Shown piece by piece: positions 58,135 to 60,291 of a DNA stretch of 60,291 nt. Positions within the stretch are counted from its first letter, which is position 1. Every line of letters begins with the position of its first letter. Origin of the DNA: Acidobacteriota bacterium (lineage in GTDB: Bacteria > Acidobacteriota > Terriglobia > Terriglobales > Acidobacteriaceae); NCBI GenBank assembly GCA_021846945.1, contig JAJZVZ010000009.1, positions 1 through 60,291 of the forward strand, in the 5' to 3' direction. The notes beneath the pieces were generated by a model that saw only the letters and a program-made list of their open reading frames with translations, did not search any database and was not told where the DNA came from. The position numbers and the translations under genes were made by a program.

Positions 58135-59703
58135 ATGAATGAAATACCAAGGCGCGCTTTTCTGAAAATGTCAGGGGCGCTGGCGGTCGGTTCGGCGTCT
58201 ATCCTCAAGGCTGCCGGAATCCCGCCAGCGAAACCCAACGTCGTCTATATTCTGTGTGACGATCTGGGATTTGGCGATATCAATGCTCTCAATCCCCTGC
58301 GGGGCAAGATCGCTACGCCGAACATGGACGCATTGCGCGCCGAAGGCATGGCCTTCACCGACTGCCATTCCAGTTGCGCTGTCTGCACGCCGTCCCGCTA
58401 TAGCATTCTCACCGGTCGTTACTGCTGGCGGACGCGGCTGCAACACGGCGTGCTGGGCGGCGATTCCCCGCCGCTGATTTCCACCCGTCAGATGACCGTG
58501 GCGCAGTTGTTCCAGCAACAGGGCTACACAACGGCCGGAATGGGCAAGTGGCATCTGGGACTGGATTTCGACAAGCAGGACTTCACCAAGCCCATTACGG
58601 ACGGCCCGTTACAGCATGGATTCGATTATTTCTTCGGTATCAGCGCCTCGCTGGACATGCCGCCTTATGACTTTATCGAAAACGATCACTGGACGGAGGT
58701 TCCCAGTGCTCAAAAGGAATTCCCCTCCGACAGTTACGGACCGGTCTTTGTGAAAGGTCCCGCGCGGCTGGGGCCGGCTGCGCCCGATTTCGATGCCGTC
58801 AAGGTGCTGCCCTCGGTGACGGAGAAAGCCACGGCATACATCGATCAGCGAGGCAAGGATCATAAGCCATTCTTCCTGTATCTGGCGCTGCCCTCGCCGC
58901 ACACACCATTAGTGCCTGAGAAGCGCTGGCAAGGCAAGAGCGGGTTGGGGCCTTATGGCGATTATGTGATGGAAACAGACTGGGCGGTCGGACAGGTGAT
59001 GAGGGCCATTCAGGAGGCTGGTCTCAAGGAGAACACCATCGTCATGCTAACCAGTGACAACGGGTGCGCGCCGTATATCAACGCCAGCGGGATGGAGCAG
59101 GAGGGCCATTTCGCCAGCGCGTGGTTCCGGGGTTATAAGTCGGACATCTGGGACGGCGGCCACCGCATTCCTTACATCGTCCGCTGGCCCGGCGTGGTTC
59201 GGCCCGGCAGCACCTGTATGGAGACGGTGGAGTTGACGGATTTGACGGCTACCGTTGCGGACATCCTGGGGGTACATCTGCCGCCGAATGCCGGCGTGGA
59301 CAGCGTGAGCATTTTGCCTTTATTCAAGGGTGCCCACGAGCCGGTGCATCGATACAACGTATATCAATCCATCCAAGGGAACTTTGCCATTCAGGAGGGC
59401 AAATGGAAGCTGGAATTGTGCCCTGGGTCTGGTGGATGGGAAGAACCGAAGAACAACCAAGCGGTTGCCGAGGGTCTGCCTCCCGTGCAGCTTTATAACA
59501 TGGAGTCGGACATCAGCGAAAAGACAAACGTTGAGGCCGCTCACCCGGACATTGTGGTCAAGCTTATCAAGGATCTGGAGAGTTGCATCGCGAACGGCCG
59601 CAGCACCCCCGGCCCCAAGCAAGCAAACGATGTCACGGTCAATATGTGGAAACTGCAAACCACGCCCGCCGTTATCGAAAAGCTACTGGCAGTGGGCGAC
59701 TAA
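58135..59703 (+). CDS. Arylsulfatase (formylglycine type), exported
   Basis: The 522-residue enzyme carries a Tat-like signal (PRRAFLKMSGALAVGSASIL). Catalytic set: the metal pair in YILCDDLGFGDINA, the formylglycine motif CTPSR within SCAVCTPSRYSILTGR, GKWHLG, PSPHTPLVP, and LTSDNGC with Asp/Asn as metal ligands. Good match to family S1 arylsulfatases. It removes sulfate from extracellular substrates after Cys maturation by an FGE encoded outside the window. AAGGA lies about nine bases before the ATG. The gene is flanked by copies of a 17-24-bp repeat. Confidence 0.92.
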   Translation: MNEIPRRAFLKMSGALAVGSASILKAAGIPPAKPNVVYILCDDLGFGDINALNPLRGKIATPNMDALRAEGMAFTDCHSSCAVCTPSRYSILTGRYCWRTRLQHGVLGGDSPPLISTRQMTVAQLFQQQGYTTAGMGKWHLGLDFDKQDFTKPITDGPLQHGFDYFFGISASLDMPPYDFIENDHWTEVPSAQKEFPSDSYGPVFVKGPARLGPAAPDFDAVKVLPSVTEKATAYIDQRGKDHKPFFLYLALPSPHTPLVPEKRWQGKSGLGPYGDYVMETDWAVGQVMRAIQEAGLKENTIVMLTSDNGCAPYINASGMEQEGHFASAWFRGYKSDIWDGGHRIPYIVRWPGVVRPGSTCMETVELTDLTATVADILGVHLPPNAGVDSVSILPLFKGAHEPVHRYNVYQSIQGNFAIQEGKWKLELCPGSGGWEEPKNNQAVAEGLPPVQLYNMESDISEKTNVEAAHPDIVVKLIKDLESCIANGRSTPGPKQANDVTVNMWKLQTTPAVIEKLLAVGD

Positions 59704-59733
59704 CCGCCGTTTCTCGCGCGCTGTAAAAAAGGC

Positions 59734-59750
59734 GGCAGGTGGCCTGCTCA
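59734..59750 (-). repeat. 17-bp repeat, copy 2 (inverted)
   Basis: Reverse complement of the 17-bp core TGAGCAGGCCACCTGCC at 58061-58077, without mismatch, 31 bp after the sulfatase stop codon. Confidence 0.7.
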
Positions 59751-59886
59751 CCGACCCTGGAATGTGCTGTGGAATGGTTAGAGGTGTGCTCTATGTACGA
59801 CAGCGTCGGCTCTTGTCAAGTTCCATGACATGGACCCGCGATGAGTGGGGCGCAAGCCTCATCCTGCCGAAGGGTTGAAGGGGGCA

Positions 59887-59910
59887 GAATGGATAAGCGG
59901 GCCACCTGCC
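59887..59910 (+). repeat. 24-bp repeat, copy 3 (direct)
   Basis: Matches 58054-58077 with two base changes (GGATAAGCGGG against GGATGAGCAGG). With copy 2 it could form a large stem-loop in RNA reading through this spacer. Confidence 0.65.
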
Positions 59911-59980
59911 GAGTCCCTGCAAGTATCCCGGACAATCCGGCCGATTCCCCCGTCGCTGGAGGCGGAGCGGCAAAAATTTA

Positions 59981-60009
59981 TTGTCAGCAACTGAACTCCA
60001 CGGTAGACT
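59981..60009 (+). promoter_or_regulatory. Sigma-70-type promoter candidate
   Basis: TTGTCA (59981-59986), 17-bp spacer, TAGACT (60004-60009). Transcription would start near 60016, about 67 nt before the ATG at 60083. Confidence 0.45.
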
Positions 60010-60082
60010 AAGCGCGAATTCTTCTCTACTTCCTCTGTCATCTATCTAGCTTGGCGAATACAAGAGAAAAGGTCACTACCGG

Positions 60083-60291
60083 ATGCGGCTTCTCACCTGT
60101 GCATTGCTTCGTGTCTTGCGTTCCCAAGGCCCTCGCTTTGCCGGCGCGCTTTATATGGGCCTGTTGCTGAACTTCTTTGCACTCGGAGCCAGCGCGCAAC
60201 GGTTCTCGCTTCTGCAGCCCTCACGAGCGCAGATGCCCCAGCCCGAATCGAGTGAGGTCTTCTTCGAGGGGTATATCTCCAGCATGGTTAG
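60083..60291 (+). CDS. Exported protein, N-terminal fragment (cut by window end)
   Basis: An open frame of 69 codons runs to the window edge. It begins MRLLTCALLRVLRSQGPRF, followed by a hydrophobic stretch (AGALYMGLLLNFFALGASA) and a probable signal-peptidase site before QRFSLL. The mature start is Gln/Pro/Ser-rich and then reads EVFFEGYISSMV. A promoter candidate lies upstream; the ribosome site is weak (AAAGG 12 bases away). The family cannot be told from this fragment. Confidence 0.5.
   Translation, partial: MRLLTCALLRVLRSQGPRFAGALYMGLLLNFFALGASAQRFSLLQPSRAQMPQPESSEVFFEGYISSMV

Larger units (their letters stand above)
59704..60082. other. Spacer after the third sulfatase
   Basis: About 380 bp with two repeat copies (59734-59750 inverted, 59887-59910 direct) and a promoter candidate near the end. 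No protein-like frame is seen. No T-run terminator is evident. Confidence 0.5.

Noticed and set aside
1-60291. CRISPR arrays, insertion sequences, prophage or integrase genes
   Set aside because: No regularly spaced repeats, transposase or integrase motifs, or phage genes were seen anywhere in the window.

Overview
The window reads as chromosomal DNA of a Gram-negative, GC-rich bacterium, most likely an acidobacterium (class Terriglobia or a relative). This is inferred from gene content. The clues are a very large CarboxypepD_reg/TonB-dependent receptor of the Acidobacteria type, a histidine kinase with ConA-like and OB-like sensor domains, exported DUF4185, DUF4965 and sulfatase proteins with Tat-like signals, an imuA-imuB-dnaE2 mutasome, a B12-dependent ribonucleotide reductase and a fused aroDE gene. 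I see no insertion sequence, phage, integrase or CRISPR array.

Layout. 0-5.6 kb: a minus-strand housekeeping cluster read in the order ispE, tRNA-Gln(TTG), prs, rplY (CTC form), pth, rpsF, rpsR, rplI. 5.7-9.4 kb: a DUF2252 protein divergent from a DPP IV-like S9 peptidase; a short Cys-rich membrane ORF follows. 9.9-17.7 kb: a Y-family DNA polymerase, an exported DUF4185 protein, an exported PPC/DUF296 protein and nrdJ with a well-formed promoter, an NrdR-box candidate and an intrinsic terminator. 18-21.6 kb: a GH36/GH27-like alpha-galactosidase homologue, a 64-aa helical protein and a SRAP (YedK/HMCES) protein. 21.7-27.5 kb: imuA-imuB-dnaE2 with overlapping reading frames, divergent from the SRAP gene.

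27.9-39.8 kb looks like a glycan sensing and utilisation locus: a sugar-binding-like lipoprotein whose gene overlaps a histidine kinase gene, a convergent NarL-type regulator, a 1166-aa outer-membrane receptor, a Cys-type sulfatase and a DUF4965 glutaminase-like protein. 40-49.4 kb is a minus-strand run (GT1 transferase, orphan MacB-like permease, mono-haem cytochrome c, small secreted beta protein, GT2 transferase, pgeF, FG-GAP protein, SDR) interrupted by one plus-strand HU/IHF gene. 49.5-60.3 kb holds an M3 peptidase divergent from aroDE, a sulfatase-fold protein with Thr where formylglycine should be, an SH3 lipoprotein, xylB, a third (canonical) sulfatase and the start of an exported protein cut by the window end.

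The main themes are (1) DNA damage and nucleotide metabolism (Y-polymerase, SRAP, ImuABC, NrdJ), where the Y-polymerase and imuA share a direct-repeat motif of the GAAC-N7-GAAC type just upstream of their starts, and (2) extracellular glycan handling by Tat-exported enzymes with a dedicated sensor system. Several genes (ispE, SRAP, the sensor lipoprotein) have a -10-like hexamer 6-7 nt before ATG and no Shine-Dalgarno, which suggests leaderless mRNAs. All functional calls rest on reading the sequence and family knowledge; no database search was run.
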